Shown: piece by piece, positions 51,698 to 60,210 of the stretch
Position numbering within the stretch: position 1 is the first letter of the stretch
Layout: each line of letters opens with the position of its first letter
DNA from: Paenibacillus silvae
Lineage (GTDB): Bacteria; Bacillota; Bacilli; Paenibacillales; Paenibacillaceae
Direction of reading: 5' to 3'
NCBI RefSeq assembly: GCF_014639235.1
Contig: NZ_BMFU01000002.1
Span: 62,001 to 126,000 of the forward strand
DNA length: 64,000 nucleotides
Notes under the pieces: generated by a model
What the model was told of the DNA's origin: nothing
The model's database searches: none
Seen by the model: the letters and a program-made list of their open reading frames with translations, nothing else
Program-made: the position numbers and the translations under genes

Positions 51698-52312
51698 ATG
51701 ATGAAGGAAAAGGGAATGGACGCTGCCTCACCTCACATCATTCAGGTTGTCGGGTACAAAAATACAGGCAAAACCACAATGACTGCTTCACTCATCGCCG
51801 GGCTTGCCACCAAAGGGTTGCGGGTTGCTGCCATCAAGCATGATGGCCATGATCATTTTGAGATGGATCAGGAGGGCACGGACTCGTATCAGTTTGGTAA
51901 AGCAGGTGCGGTTGCCGTGGCTGTAATGTCTTCCCATAGAACGGCGGTTGTGAAACAACAACATACCAGACTGGAGGACATGCTGAAGGAATTTTGTCAG
52001 TATGATTGGGTTGTAATCGAAGGGTTCAAGGATGTTGCCTATCCCAAGCTGGTAATGGTGAGGCATGCGAATGACCTGGCATTGGTCAACCAGCTTCAAT
52101 CTGTCGTTGGCATTGTATTTTGGTCACCGGACTTATTGGAGGAAGCCGAAAGCAGAGGGGATAAGAGCTTCTCAAGCTTCCTGTTCAATGACAAGCAGAC
52201 AATTGTGGAAGCTGTGGTTCAGCTGAACAGGCCGGCGGGTAAAGAGCCGGGTACAATGCAAACTTTTAATATAGTCGATGATAAACATATAGATAAAGAT
52301 GATGGAGCTTAG
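51698..52312 (+). CDS. mobB: Molybdopterin-guanine dinucleotide biosynthesis protein B
   Basis: 204 residues, GTPase of the MobB family. Walker A GYKNTGKTTM (about residues 17-26), AAIKHDGHDHFEMDQEGTDSYQFGKAGA (about 46-73) and DWVVIEGFKD (about 108) are typical. Assists in attaching GMP to molybdopterin. The start among GTG/ATG/ATG at 51695, 51698 and 51701 is uncertain; 51698 has the best distance to GAGGT. Cotranscribed with moeA. Confidence 0.92.
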   Translation: MMKEKGMDAASPHIIQVVGYKNTGKTTMTASLIAGLATKGLRVAAIKHDGHDHFEMDQEGTDSYQFGKAGAVAVAVMSSHRTAVVKQQHTRLEDMLKEFCQYDWVVIEGFKDVAYPKLVMVRHANDLALVNQLQSVVGIVFWSPDLLEEAESRGDKSFSSFLFNDKQTIVEAVVQLNRPAGKEPGTMQTFNIVDDKHIDKDDGA

Positions 52313-52825
52313 AGTAGTGATTTGGGGCCATAGGGAGTTTTTTGTCCTAACGATTCCCAGTAACGCTATTTAAGCGATATTACATGGTTTATACTTCTAA
52401 CGATCTCAGCAAACTCTATTTCGAGAATTTAAGGTGAAAATGGGCGTTTTTGCTTTGTTTTCAGTGAAATAAGCTTTCTTGAGATCGTTACAATTCCTAG
52501 CAGCACTATTTTGCTTAAATAAGCTTATCTCGAATCGTTAGGAGCATAATACGCAAGTGGGAAGCTTCACACTTCATGCCGAACGGGTTTTGGCAAGGAA
52601 CGGGTTATGAAAAGTAATATGAAGTTGGACGTGCCAGATCCTGTGAGTAGATAAGCAATGATTTAAATGGATTGATCGAATCAAGCTAAATCTATACGTA
52701 ACTATTATTATGTAAACCATAAAATTGACTGGATTGCATCATACGAAAAATTTAGGTATCAGTGTAAACAGTAAACCGAAAGAGTAGAATGACATGTTTA
52801 CGTCCAAGCTCGGAAGAATAACGCA
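52313..52825. other. 513-base gene-free spacer holding the 50-bp repeat palindrome
   Basis: Separates mobB from the convergent xerS gene. The left half holds the repeat array at 52345-52543. The right half (52550-52825) is AT-rich, with no feature I can name. No clear terminator for mobB was seen other than the palindrome itself. Confidence 0.6.
52345..52543. repeat. Palindromic array of four 50-bp repeat units
   Basis: Four copies of a 24-base core beginning TAACGATYYC and ending YTATTT: two forward (starting 52348 and 52398, 50 bases apart) and two inverted (ending 52490 and 52540, again 50 apart). The outer arms TCCTAACGATTC (52345-52356) and GAATCGTTAGGA (52532-52543) are perfect inverted repeats; the inner arms TAACGATCTCA (52398) and TGAGATCGTTA (52480) also match. 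The spacing and symmetry suggest a REP/BIME-like or MITE-like element. Confidence 0.8.
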
Positions 52826-53917
52826 TTACGCGTTATCTTCCAGACGACGTTCAATCGCTTCAGACATCGTTTTATCGGTCAGATGAGCATATATCTCGGT
52901 TGTTTCGGTGGAAGCATGTCCAAGCTGCTCTTTTGTTTTATAGATATCATTTTGCAAATAATAGTCTGTTGCGAAGGAATGACGTAATTTATGCACCGTC
53001 AGGTAAGGCTTGCCAAAACACTTGGCATATTTCATAATCATGGCCTGAATCGCGCGTTTGGTCATGCGGCTGCCTTCCGATTCTCCATTGCGTAGTGCGA
53101 TAAAAAGTGCTTTTTCCCGTTTAGGGGTGCGGTAACGTGTCTGACGCAGGCTCATGTAGGTTGCGAGCTCATCTTTGGCTTGCTCCCTGAAATAAACGGG
53201 CGTTTTGAACGTTTCATCATTGTTACCTTTGCGGTAAACATAAAGCAGCTTGTTGCCCAGGTCCAGATCGTCCACATTCAGGTTGACCACTTCGGATACC
53301 CGCAGACCCGAGTTCAATATGAGGCTGGCAATGCAAGCATCGCGCTCCTTGTTCAGCTCATGTGAGTATAAGGCCTGTTTGTTCTTCTGCATATCTACCG
53401 CATACCCTTCCAGGATATAACCGATGAATTCAAGCAACTCGTCTTCTTCGAGAATTTTGCCTTTGAGTTTAGCAGCGGTGTCCTTCGGTTTATGCGTGCG
53501 CTTGATTTCGATTTTGGCCATAATGTTCCGTTTAAGCAGCGGATAGAATTCTTCATCCTCCGCAATCTGGCTTAAATAATGAAATAAGGAGCGGAGAGAG
53601 GACAGTTTACGTGAAACGGTAATTCTCGAATTCGTTCCCTCGCGTCTGGTGGTGAGATATAACCGATAGGCCGTAACGGAATCCATACGCAGCACCTCAA
53701 GTTCGGTTAAGGTCACGCTTTGATTCGAGTCAGCCTGAGACAAACCTTCTGCACGTAACCAGGTGAAAAAAGTATCATAGTCTCTTAAATATTCCAGCAG
53801 CGTGGACGGCGACAGATCGGGTAATTTATAGTCAATGAATTGCTGAACAAACCAGGGCATAGAAGGCAGCTTTTCATCCAGTTTGCGTCGGTCAATCTCT
53901 TTTTGCACGTTGGTCAA
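52826..53917 (-). CDS. xerS: XerS-like tyrosine recombinase
   Basis: 363 residues. N-terminal SAM-like core-binding domain (residues 20-135, MPWFVQQFIDYKL and TLLEYLRDYDTFFTWL, which recall streptococcal XerS) and a C-terminal catalytic domain with the tyrosine recombinase set: Arg in NSGLRVSEV (about 210), Lys in YRKG (about 233), HKLRH (about 309), His in LGHAST and nucleophile Tyr in TEIYAHL (about 344). XerS resolves chromosome dimers in bacteria lacking XerCD pairs. The TTG at 53917 is preferred: GGAGGTG lies six bases upstream, whereas an ATG at 53932 would include that site in the coding region. A phage-type integrase is less likely, since no att or phage genes are near. Confidence 0.82.
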   Translation of the reverse strand: MTNVQKEIDRRKLDEKLPSMPWFVQQFIDYKLPDLSPSTLLEYLRDYDTFFTWLRAEGLSQADSNQSVTLTELEVLRMDSVTAYRLYLTTRREGTNSRITVSRKLSSLRSLFHYLSQIAEDEEFYPLLKRNIMAKIEIKRTHKPKDTAAKLKGKILEEDELLEFIGYILEGYAVDMQKNKQALYSHELNKERDACIASLILNSGLRVSEVVNLNVDDLDLGNKLLYVYRKGNNDETFKTPVYFREQAKDELATYMSLRQTRYRTPKREKALFIALRNGESEGSRMTKRAIQAMIMKYAKCFGKPYLTVHKLRHSFATDYYLQNDIYKTKEQLGHASTETTEIYAHLTDKTMSEAIERRLEDNA

Positions 53918-53938
53918 GTTCGGCACCTCCATGTGTAC

Positions 53939-53968
53939 ATGTTTTTTATCAAAAAAAATGAAAAACGT
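53939..53968. other. AT-rich 11-8-11 inverted repeat just upstream of xerS
   Basis: Imperfect arms ATGTTTTTTAT (53939-53949) and ATGAAAAACGT (53958-53968) around an eight-base spacer. In streptococci the dif site of XerS lies directly upstream of the gene, so this is a candidate recombination site; it might also be only part of the promoter region. Confidence 0.3.
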
Positions 53969-54208
53969 ACTCCTCTATCAAGACTATTCGCTAAGAGGAA
54001 AATCTAAACCAGTCAAATGAGGCAAGCTCTATTTAGTGTACCATAATTTACATGAATCATCTGGCTTGATTTGCTTCGAGGTCACGAATGATCACTCTTT
54101 TATGCTTTGCGAATCAGGCTCTACAGCGTTAATGTTGGCCCATGGTTGCCCTTCAACTAATAAAGCTTTACAGTTGTAAATATGCAGATACAAGAGGAGG
54201 CGGACCTA

Positions 54209-54697
54209 ATGAATATACGGATCGAGCTGGTTCCCCGTGAACGTAGTCAGGTCATTCGGCATCTCATGCAGTTTTATTTGTATGATTTTACGAAATATCT
54301 GAATATTGATGTAGATCAGGATGGTATTTTTCCAGAGTATCCGGGTTTGGACGCTTTTTGGACAGAGAAGGATCGCAAATTTCCTTTTCTGATTACAGGT
54401 GACGGAACACCGGCAGGGTTCGCCCTCGTAGAGAAATTAGATCCGGGAAGCAAGGATAACGATTATTATTTGACCGAGTTTTTTGTTATGCAAAAGTACA
54501 GACGGAGCGGGGTAGGGACCAGTGCAGCGTACGAGTTATTCAGACGTTTTCCGGGGAGATGGAAAGTCACACAAGTACGAAACAATGTGATTGCGCAGGC
54601 GTTCTGGCGTAAAATTATTGGAGATTATACCGGGGGACGTTTCCGCGAAAAGTTTCATCCCGAGCTTGGTAATCCCAGCCAGTATTTTCTGACCTGA
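54209..54697 (+). CDS. GNAT-family N-acetyltransferase
   Basis: 162 residues. The acetyl-CoA site is in FFVMQKYRRSGVGTSAAYELF (about residues 92-112), with the motif A pattern RRSGVG, and motif B in VRNNVIAQAFWRKI. N-terminal part FYLYDFTKYLNID is typical of a subgroup of GNAT proteins of unknown substrate. ATG at 54209 follows GAGGAGG; an upstream in-frame ATG at 54182 would overlap the site. Single gene. Confidence 0.88.
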   Translation: MNIRIELVPRERSQVIRHLMQFYLYDFTKYLNIDVDQDGIFPEYPGLDAFWTEKDRKFPFLITGDGTPAGFALVEKLDPGSKDNDYYLTEFFVMQKYRRSGVGTSAAYELFRRFPGRWKVTQVRNNVIAQAFWRKIIGDYTGGRFREKFHPELGNPSQYFLT

Positions 54698-54756
54698 TAC
54701 ATATGAACCTGCGATGAAACGGTTATCGGACTATAGATAAAAGGAGCTTATAAACA

Positions 54757-55530
54757 ATGAATGTACCGGCATTTCAACTTGATGGACAAACAGCACTGGT
54801 GACGGGTGCAGGTAGAGGCATTGGTAAAGCAATTGCCATCGGACTGGCGGAATCGGGAAGCGATGTGGTGCTTGTATCCCGTACAATGAAGGAAATTGAA
54901 GAAACAGCGGCATTCATTGCGGAGAGAACAGGGCGTAAAGCTCTGGCGCTAAGCGCTGACGTGACAAGCAAAGAGCAGCTGGAGGTCACATTTCAGAAGG
55001 CTATTTCCGAGATGGGGCGTATTCATATTCTTGTGAACAATGCGGGGATGAATATTCGCACGCCTGCGCTGGACGTGACAGAGGAGCAGTGGGAAACCAT
55101 TATGCAAACGAATCTCAAATCGGCTTTTTTTGCTTCGCAGCTAGCGGGTCAGCATATGAAGGCTTATGGAGATGGCAAAATCATCAACATTTCATCGGTA
55201 GGAGGACATACCGCGCTTCGAACAGGCGTAGTATACGGCTCCACGAAAGCGGCGCTCATTCATATGACGAAGGTACTGGCGATGGAGTGGGGGAAATACG
55301 GTATTCGTGTGAATTCAGTTGGCCCTTGGTATTTCAGAACGCCGCTGACCGAGAAGCTGCTAGATGATGCCCAGTATTTGCAGGAGATTGTCAGCCGAAC
55401 ACCACTTGGCCGTGTGGGTGAGCTTCCAGAAGTGGTGGGGCCCGTTGTTTTTCTTGCTTCAGATGCAGCGGGGTATATTACAGGACAAACCTTATTGGTG
55501 GATGGCGGGATGTCGATTTATGGTTTTTAG
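54757..55530 (+). CDS. Short-chain dehydrogenase/reductase
   Basis: 257 residues. Rossmann motif TGAGRGIGKAIA (about residues 16-27), NNAGMNIR (about 93), catalytic Ser-Tyr-Lys in SSVGGH and VYGSTKAALIHMTK (Tyr about 159), and the C-terminal PEVVGPVVFLASDAAGYITGQTLLVDGG. The pattern is like gluconate 5-dehydrogenase or 3-oxoacyl reductase-like members; the substrate is unknown. AAAGGAG upstream of the ATG. Confidence 0.92.
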   Translation: MNVPAFQLDGQTALVTGAGRGIGKAIAIGLAESGSDVVLVSRTMKEIEETAAFIAERTGRKALALSADVTSKEQLEVTFQKAISEMGRIHILVNNAGMNIRTPALDVTEEQWETIMQTNLKSAFFASQLAGQHMKAYGDGKIINISSVGGHTALRTGVVYGSTKAALIHMTKVLAMEWGKYGIRVNSVGPWYFRTPLTEKLLDDAQYLQEIVSRTPLGRVGELPEVVGPVVFLASDAAGYITGQTLLVDGGMSIYGF

Positions 55531-55735
55531 GGTAGAGGAGCCGGAAAGGGTAACCTTATCAATCTATACCCCAAAAAGATAAATAAAAAATTGTGCCGCG
55601 TTGCTTATAATAGGTTAATAACATATGACAACGATGAGATGAGAGAAGTCAGAAACGATGGTGAGTTCAACGTAACTTTATTACATGATGCATGAATTCT
55701 GCATAGTTCACTATTTGATATGGAGGACGATCACA

Positions 55736-55929
55736 ATGGAGCTGCGTAATTATGGAAATACCGGCATGAAAGTCAGTACACTTGGTTTTGGCGGATCCGA
55801 GATCCGTGATGCATCGAGAGCCGATGTCGAGCTGTTGTTAAATAAGGGCCGCTTCCACAGGAACAATATGATGCAATCCGAGCGCGCTGGAAGCAGGTTG
55901 CAGCCAAGGATTGGACAGGCCGGATCTGA
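55736..55929 (+). pseudogene. Aldo/keto reductase remnant (internal deletion)
   Basis: ATG at 55736, with TGGAGG upstream, begins a clear aldo/keto reductase N-terminus (MELRNYGNTGMKVSTLGFGG, then SEIRDASRADVELLLN). Coding similarity stops near 55843. In another frame from about 55848 to the TGA at 55927-55929 the typical C-terminus can be read (PQEQYDAIRARWKQVAAKDW, then TGRI). About 36 N-terminal and 28 C-terminal codons remain of a protein of roughly 300, so most of the middle was lost in one deletion that also shifted the frame. The ribosome site and start are intact, so a short peptide may still be made. Confidence 0.8.
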
Positions 55930-55976
55930 ACGGCTGGAGTGGTGCGAAACAAAGCAAACCGTATATGAACAAGCGG

Positions 55977-56014
55977 AAAATCCCTTTGGCAATAAGGCTA
56001 AGGGGATTTTTTTG
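55977..56014 (+). terminator. Terminator downstream of aldo/keto reductase remnant
   Basis: AAAATCCCTTT pairs with AAGGGGATTTT, with one G-T pair, then a T run. Left over from the former reductase gene. Confidence 0.75.
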
Positions 56015-56066
56015 TGTTAAAACGCCAACTAACATGTTAAGTTTAAACGTCTAAAATATTACTTAT

Positions 56067-56093
56067 TTTCAACATATGAAAAATTCACAATAA
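56067..56093 (+). repeat. 27-bp dispersed repeat, copy 1
   Basis: Shares 26 of 27 bases with 60584-60610 (core ATATGAAAAATTCACAATAA), in the same orientation, about 4.5 kb apart. Weaker similarity (pyrimidine-rich stretch followed by CACCAAAAA) continues some 40 bases beyond in both copies. Confidence 0.75.
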
Positions 56094-56226
56094 TATAGCA
56101 AAAAATAATATCCGTCATAAGGAGGGCCTTTCCACCTTCTCCACCAAAAATCAAATCCAATTCAGCGAACTATAAAGAGTAAGCCCCCTGAACAGAAGAG
56201 GGGGCGTGTTCGCACACTGTAACGAC

Positions 56227-57453
56227 TTATTTGTGAATGGATGGAATGACATGAGGTCTGGAGGCGGCGGGGCTTGTTTTCATACCTCCGTAAGTTAATC
56301 TGCGCCAGATCCATTCCATCGGGCCGCTCTTATAACGATTAAGCCAGAACGTGCTGAAGGCGACCAGCAGGGCGTATACTGCAAAGCTAATGAACAGTAC
56401 ATGAATCGGCTGAACCTTCTCAGCAAGCCCAAAGCCATAACCCAGAAAAAGAATCGTACCGATAATCGAATGAAGTAAATAACAAGTTAATGACATCCGT
56501 CCTACTTGGCCAAAAATCATGAGTCCACGGCGTAGAAAGGGAGCATACAGGAAGAGCATGGCAAGTGTGCTCATGTAAAACATACTTCCAGTCAATCCAC
56601 TGATTTGACCTACTACAGAGGAAAGCTCCATCATAAGTGTATTGTCAAAAGGAACAAGTGTGCCGAGCAGTGTGCTGCTCAGCGTAATGAGATAAGCGAT
56701 GAAGCTAATAAGAAAAATTCGCTTCCAGGTCTGTTTTTTTTGCTCCATGTTCTGAAACCATTTCATTTTGACAAAATACATGCCCAGCAGAAACATAATG
56801 AACATAGAATAGACGGTGAAAAAAGAACTTGAAGCCATAAACGACATGTCAGCCCAGCGAGCACCGATGGATTGGATATAGGAAAGTTCGCTGCTATGAC
56901 TGTTCAGCGAGAAATCTGCAAAATTCAGATCAGTGGGAGCGCTGCTACTGAACGCCTTGAGGATTAAACCAAGCACGGGGGCCAGACATTGAACAACAAT
57001 GAATGTGATGATCCAGCGCAGCAATGTTTGTGCTGAACGGTTGTAGAAAACAAGCAGCAGCAAACCTGCAATCGCATAATAGCTCAATATGTCACCGACC
57101 CATACAAAAGTAATGTGCAACAGACCAAAACCTAACAGAATCATCAATCTGCGGATGAAAAGTCTGTTTGGATACGCTACCCTCTGTGCTGCTCGATCCA
57201 TAAAAATCATAAATCCAACCCCGAACAGGAAAGAAAACAGCGTAATAAACTTACCTTCAACAAACCAGGAGACCAGATTATGTACCGGATCATCCGACGA
57301 AATCTCGAACCCTTTTACAGAATCGACGATAAGAAAATAGTTAACAATAATGATACCCAGCATGGCAAAGCCACGTACGATATCCAGAAAATGAAGGCGT
57401 TCCTGCAGACCCATGGGCTGTCCATGGCCGTCTTTCAATAAAGTCATATCCAT
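56227..57453 (-). CDS. DUF418 (YeiB-like) membrane protein
   Basis: 408 residues, about ten predicted membrane helices. N-terminal LHFLDIVRGFAMLGIIIVNY (about 17-36) and the C-terminal DUF418 region with GRMSLTCYLLHSIIGTILF and FGLAEKV are typical of YeiB/YxaH-like proteins, which are related to acyltransferase-3 membrane proteins. Function is unknown. GGAAGT precedes the ATG on the minus strand. Divergent from the two-component system, with a 273-base gap between them. Confidence 0.88.
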   Translation of the reverse strand: MDMTLLKDGHGQPMGLQERLHFLDIVRGFAMLGIIIVNYFLIVDSVKGFEISSDDPVHNLVSWFVEGKFITLFSFLFGVGFMIFMDRAAQRVAYPNRLFIRRLMILLGFGLLHITFVWVGDILSYYAIAGLLLLVFYNRSAQTLLRWIITFIVVQCLAPVLGLILKAFSSSAPTDLNFADFSLNSHSSELSYIQSIGARWADMSFMASSSFFTVYSMFIMFLLGMYFVKMKWFQNMEQKKQTWKRIFLISFIAYLITLSSTLLGTLVPFDNTLMMELSSVVGQISGLTGSMFYMSTLAMLFLYAPFLRRGLMIFGQVGRMSLTCYLLHSIIGTILFLGYGFGLAEKVQPIHVLFISFAVYALLVAFSTFWLNRYKSGPMEWIWRRLTYGGMKTSPAASRPHVIPSIHK

Positions 57454-57726
57454 ACTTCCTTTCTATATTATTATGATTGAAACGTGTTGTTCGGATCTGC
57501 CAGAGGCATAAGCAAGACCCTTACAATGGTAAATATAAGAAAAAAATCTTAACCATTTATGAAGGCTCCATATTTTTCCCGGAACTTGTGACGGATCAGT
57601 GTCAATTTCTCCGTTTCATAAACTGTTAAGATTTACGATGTAACCTGTAATGAATACCTGTCGTATTGACGAAATATAGTAGGGCACACAATCAATTGCA
57701 TCATCAAGAGCATGAGGTGAGAAAGT

Positions 57727-58422
57727 ATGAGCCATAGAGTATTAGTCGTAGAGGATGATCTGGATATCGGGGATCTGCTGCAAGAATCGCTTAGAAGAGC
57801 AGGGTATGAGGTGTTAAGAGCAACAGATGGGGAAACAGCTCTGCAATTCGTGGACAGTTCACTAGGACTGGTTATTCTGGATATCATGATGCCTGGTATG
57901 TCGGGCATTGATACTTGCAAGCAGATTCGAAGGACGTCCAATGTGCCTATATTATTCCTGACAGCCAGATCAAGCGTATTGGACAAAACGGAAGGGCTTT
58001 TAGCTGGTGGAGACGACTATATGAGCAAACCGTTCTCGGAAGAGGAGCTGCATGCCAGGGTCATTGCACAGTTAAGAAGATATACCGTATATCAGGAAAA
58101 AACGGATCATGAGGAGACTTTTCATGTTGCGGGCAAATTGCGAGTGAGTGATCAGTTTAATGAGGTGTGGAAGGAGAGCGAGCAGCTCAGGCTGTCTGAT
58201 CTGGAATATCGCATACTCAAATTGTTGATGAGCAAACGAAGCAAAATATTTTCCGCACAAAATATATACGAAAGCGTGTGGGGCCAGCCTTATTTTTATT
58301 GCTCCAATAACACAGTGATGGTTCATATTCGCAAGCTGCGCGCAAAAATTGAGGATGATCCGGCACAACCGGTTTATATATTAACAGAATGGGGAAGAGG
58401 CTACCGCTTTGGCACATCGTAA
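57727..58422 (+). CDS. OmpR-family response regulator
   Basis: 231 residues. Intact receiver: acidic VEDDLD, phospho-acceptor Asp in LVILDIMMPG (about residue 52), Thr/Ser site ILFLTAR and Lys in SKPFSEE. Winged helix about 130-229 (LSDLEYRILKLLMSK, VWGQPYFY, VHIRKLRAKIE, GRGYRFG). The end overlaps the start of the kinase gene by 14 bases. It resembles VanR/SaeR-like regulators of envelope genes. GAGGTGAG upstream of the ATG. Confidence 0.92.
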   Translation: MSHRVLVVEDDLDIGDLLQESLRRAGYEVLRATDGETALQFVDSSLGLVILDIMMPGMSGIDTCKQIRRTSNVPILFLTARSSVLDKTEGLLAGGDDYMSKPFSEEELHARVIAQLRRYTVYQEKTDHEETFHVAGKLRVSDQFNEVWKESEQLRLSDLEYRILKLLMSKRSKIFSAQNIYESVWGQPYFYCSNNTVMVHIRKLRAKIEDDPAQPVYILTEWGRGYRFGTS

Positions 58423-59737
58423 ATTTACATTGAATCAAAAACTGGCTTTACTGATTGTGGTGGCTGCCTTCGCAAGTGGTATCGTTTTTCTGACCCTGCA
58501 AAAGATCAGTAATGACTTAATCGACAGTTACATGAACTCTGATGAGTATTATCAAGAGACATCTGCACGATATATTAAGCGGTTCAGCCAGTATGTTTCA
58601 TTGAATGAGCTGGCTTCGACGGATCGGAAAGCTTTTGGCGAGTGGGTGCGCAAGGAAAACTACATTATGCTTACGATCTTTAAAGACCAATTGCTGCAAT
58701 ATGACTCCAATTACACGACTGCAGATGAAGCAGCATACGGAAAAGAGAAGGTCAATCAATATGTGCAGAATCACTCACATCCGGTTAAATTCAGTGATGG
58801 TGAAGGGAGAGTTATCATTGATGGCTTTTACTCTTCTCGCTACTATGACCTGGCCTTTACAGCAGAATTGATCGGGGCTACCCTTATCTTTTTAACAGTT
58901 GTTTTACTTGGCATTCGCCGCAGAGTTCGTTATTTGAGGCAAATCAATCAGGAGATTCACATGCTGGAGGGCGGAGAACTGGACTACCGGATGACGGTCA
59001 AAGGCCATGATGAAATCGCGCTGATTGCCGAAAGCATCGAAGAATTGCGCAAAGCTTTTCTGGACAAGCTTTTGGCGATTGAGAAGCTGCAAGCAGAGAG
59101 CAGAAGCCTGGTTACAGAAATGTCGCATGATATGCGTACACCGCTGACTTCGTTGATCATGTATCTGGAATTCGCCAAGCAAGAGGACGTTCCGATCGTA
59201 ACAGATCAAGGACGTTATATTGCGAGTGCATATGGAAAAGCTTTGCAGCTAAAGACGTTATCGGATAATCTCTTTGATTATTTCCTGCTGGATAAAGAAC
59301 ATGCGGCCGATCTGGAAAGTGTTGCGGTCAAGGAAGTGATCTATGATCTGATCTCGGATCAGATGTCGATTCTTCACCAGGAGCAATTTCGAGTCTCTAT
59401 TACGGGGGAACTGCCAGATACGTTTATTGATGTAAATATGGAGGAACTGGGTCGTGTCTTCGATAATATCATGTCCAATCTGTTGAAATATGCGGATCGG
59501 CAGGAAACGGTTAATATCACCTTTGGTTCTGATCGGGAAAAATTCGAGATTCATATCAGTAATACAATTAAAGCAACAGACAGCACCACTGAAAGCACCC
59601 GTCTTGGTGAACGAAGCATAGCTAGGATGATGTCGCGGATGCAGGGGCAATTCTATAGCTCACAGGACAATACGATCTATAAGACCGTGCTTCGTTTCTG
59701 GAATACCCGGATTCAGCTTGCTGAAAAGACACCATGA
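58409..59737 (+). CDS. Sensor histidine kinase with unusual ATP-binding domain
   Basis: 442 residues, TTG start inside the end of the regulator gene. Membrane helix 1 (about 11-31), extracellular domain of about 115 residues, helix 2 (about 148-170), HAMP (about 170-220), HisKA with His in TEMSHDMRTPLTSL (about residue 240), and an ATPase domain whose N box (VFDNIMSNLLKYAD) is fine but whose G1 (DxGxG) is not evident and whose G2 is STRLGERSI rather than GLGLAI. It may still bind ATP in the manner of some LytS-like kinases, or have reduced activity. Followed by the psiE gene after 22 bases. Confidence 0.87.
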   Translation: MAHRKFTLNQKLALLIVVAAFASGIVFLTLQKISNDLIDSYMNSDEYYQETSARYIKRFSQYVSLNELASTDRKAFGEWVRKENYIMLTIFKDQLLQYDSNYTTADEAAYGKEKVNQYVQNHSHPVKFSDGEGRVIIDGFYSSRYYDLAFTAELIGATLIFLTVVLLGIRRRVRYLRQINQEIHMLEGGELDYRMTVKGHDEIALIAESIEELRKAFLDKLLAIEKLQAESRSLVTEMSHDMRTPLTSLIMYLEFAKQEDVPIVTDQGRYIASAYGKALQLKTLSDNLFDYFLLDKEHAADLESVAVKEVIYDLISDQMSILHQEQFRVSITGELPDTFIDVNMEELGRVFDNIMSNLLKYADRQETVNITFGSDREKFEIHISNTIKATDSTTESTRLGERSIARMMSRMQGQFYSSQDNTIYKTVLRFWNTRIQLAEKTP

Positions 59738-59759
59738 AAAAATGAATATAGGAGCAAAA

Positions 59760-60182
59760 ATGATGAAGATTCCTTTCCAATTCCAGAAAGTGCCACAGCT
59801 GTTACAAGGTTTATTAAATTTATGTCTTTTCTTTCTCGCCATTGCTTTGAGCGTACTTCTAATCAGTGAGACGTGGTACATTGTGACCTTCGTATATAAG
59901 TCCTTGTTTAACAGAGCGGACAGTTATTATGAAATGTTGTCCGAATTGCTTGTATTTTTCTTATACTTCGAGTTCATCGCGTTAATTATCAAATACTTCA
60001 AGTCCGGTTTTCATTTTCCGCTCCGTTACTTTTTTTACATTGGCATTACAGCCGTCATTCGATTAATCATCGTTGATTATGATGATGCACTCAAAACATT
60101 TTGGTGGTCTATCGCCATCCTGGTCATGATTGCTGCGCTCTTTATTGCCAATCGGCGAAAAACGGTAGGAGAACATGACTAG
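59760..60182 (+). CDS. psiE: PsiE-family membrane protein
   Basis: 140 residues, four predicted membrane helices (about 18-38, 55-76, 83-103 and 112-132). The arrangement and sequence resemble the phosphate-starvation-inducible PsiE family, for example SELLVFFLYFEFIALIIKYF and HFPLRYFFYIGITAVIRLIIVD. The molecular role is unknown. The ATG at 59760 has AGGAGC upstream; earlier in-frame starts exist. Cotranscription with the two-component system is likely, so it may be its target or accessory. Confidence 0.78.
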   Translation: MMKIPFQFQKVPQLLQGLLNLCLFFLAIALSVLLISETWYIVTFVYKSLFNRADSYYEMLSELLVFFLYFEFIALIIKYFKSGFHFPLRYFFYIGITAVIRLIIVDYDDALKTFWWSIAILVMIAALFIANRRKTVGEHD

Positions 60183-60210
60183 AATTGAATAACATCAGAG
60201 GACAAACGCT

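Larger units (their letters stand above)
55930..56226. other. Spacer with hairpins and first copy of the 27-bp repeat
   Basis: Contains the hairpin AAAATCCCTTT/AAGGGGATTTT with a T tail at 55977-56014, the repeat copy at 56067-56093, and GCCCCCT/AGGGGGC at 56187-56209, which may end the DUF418 gene from the minus side. No coding sequence seen. Confidence 0.6.

Noticed and set aside
52345..52543. CRISPR array
   Set aside because: The 50-base periodicity looks tempting, but units switch orientation in the middle, are imperfect, have no unique spacers and no cas genes are near.
52826..53917. Integrase of a prophage or genomic island
   Set aside because: Neighbours are housekeeping or single metabolic genes, there is no tRNA gene or att repeat, and the sequence favours XerS.
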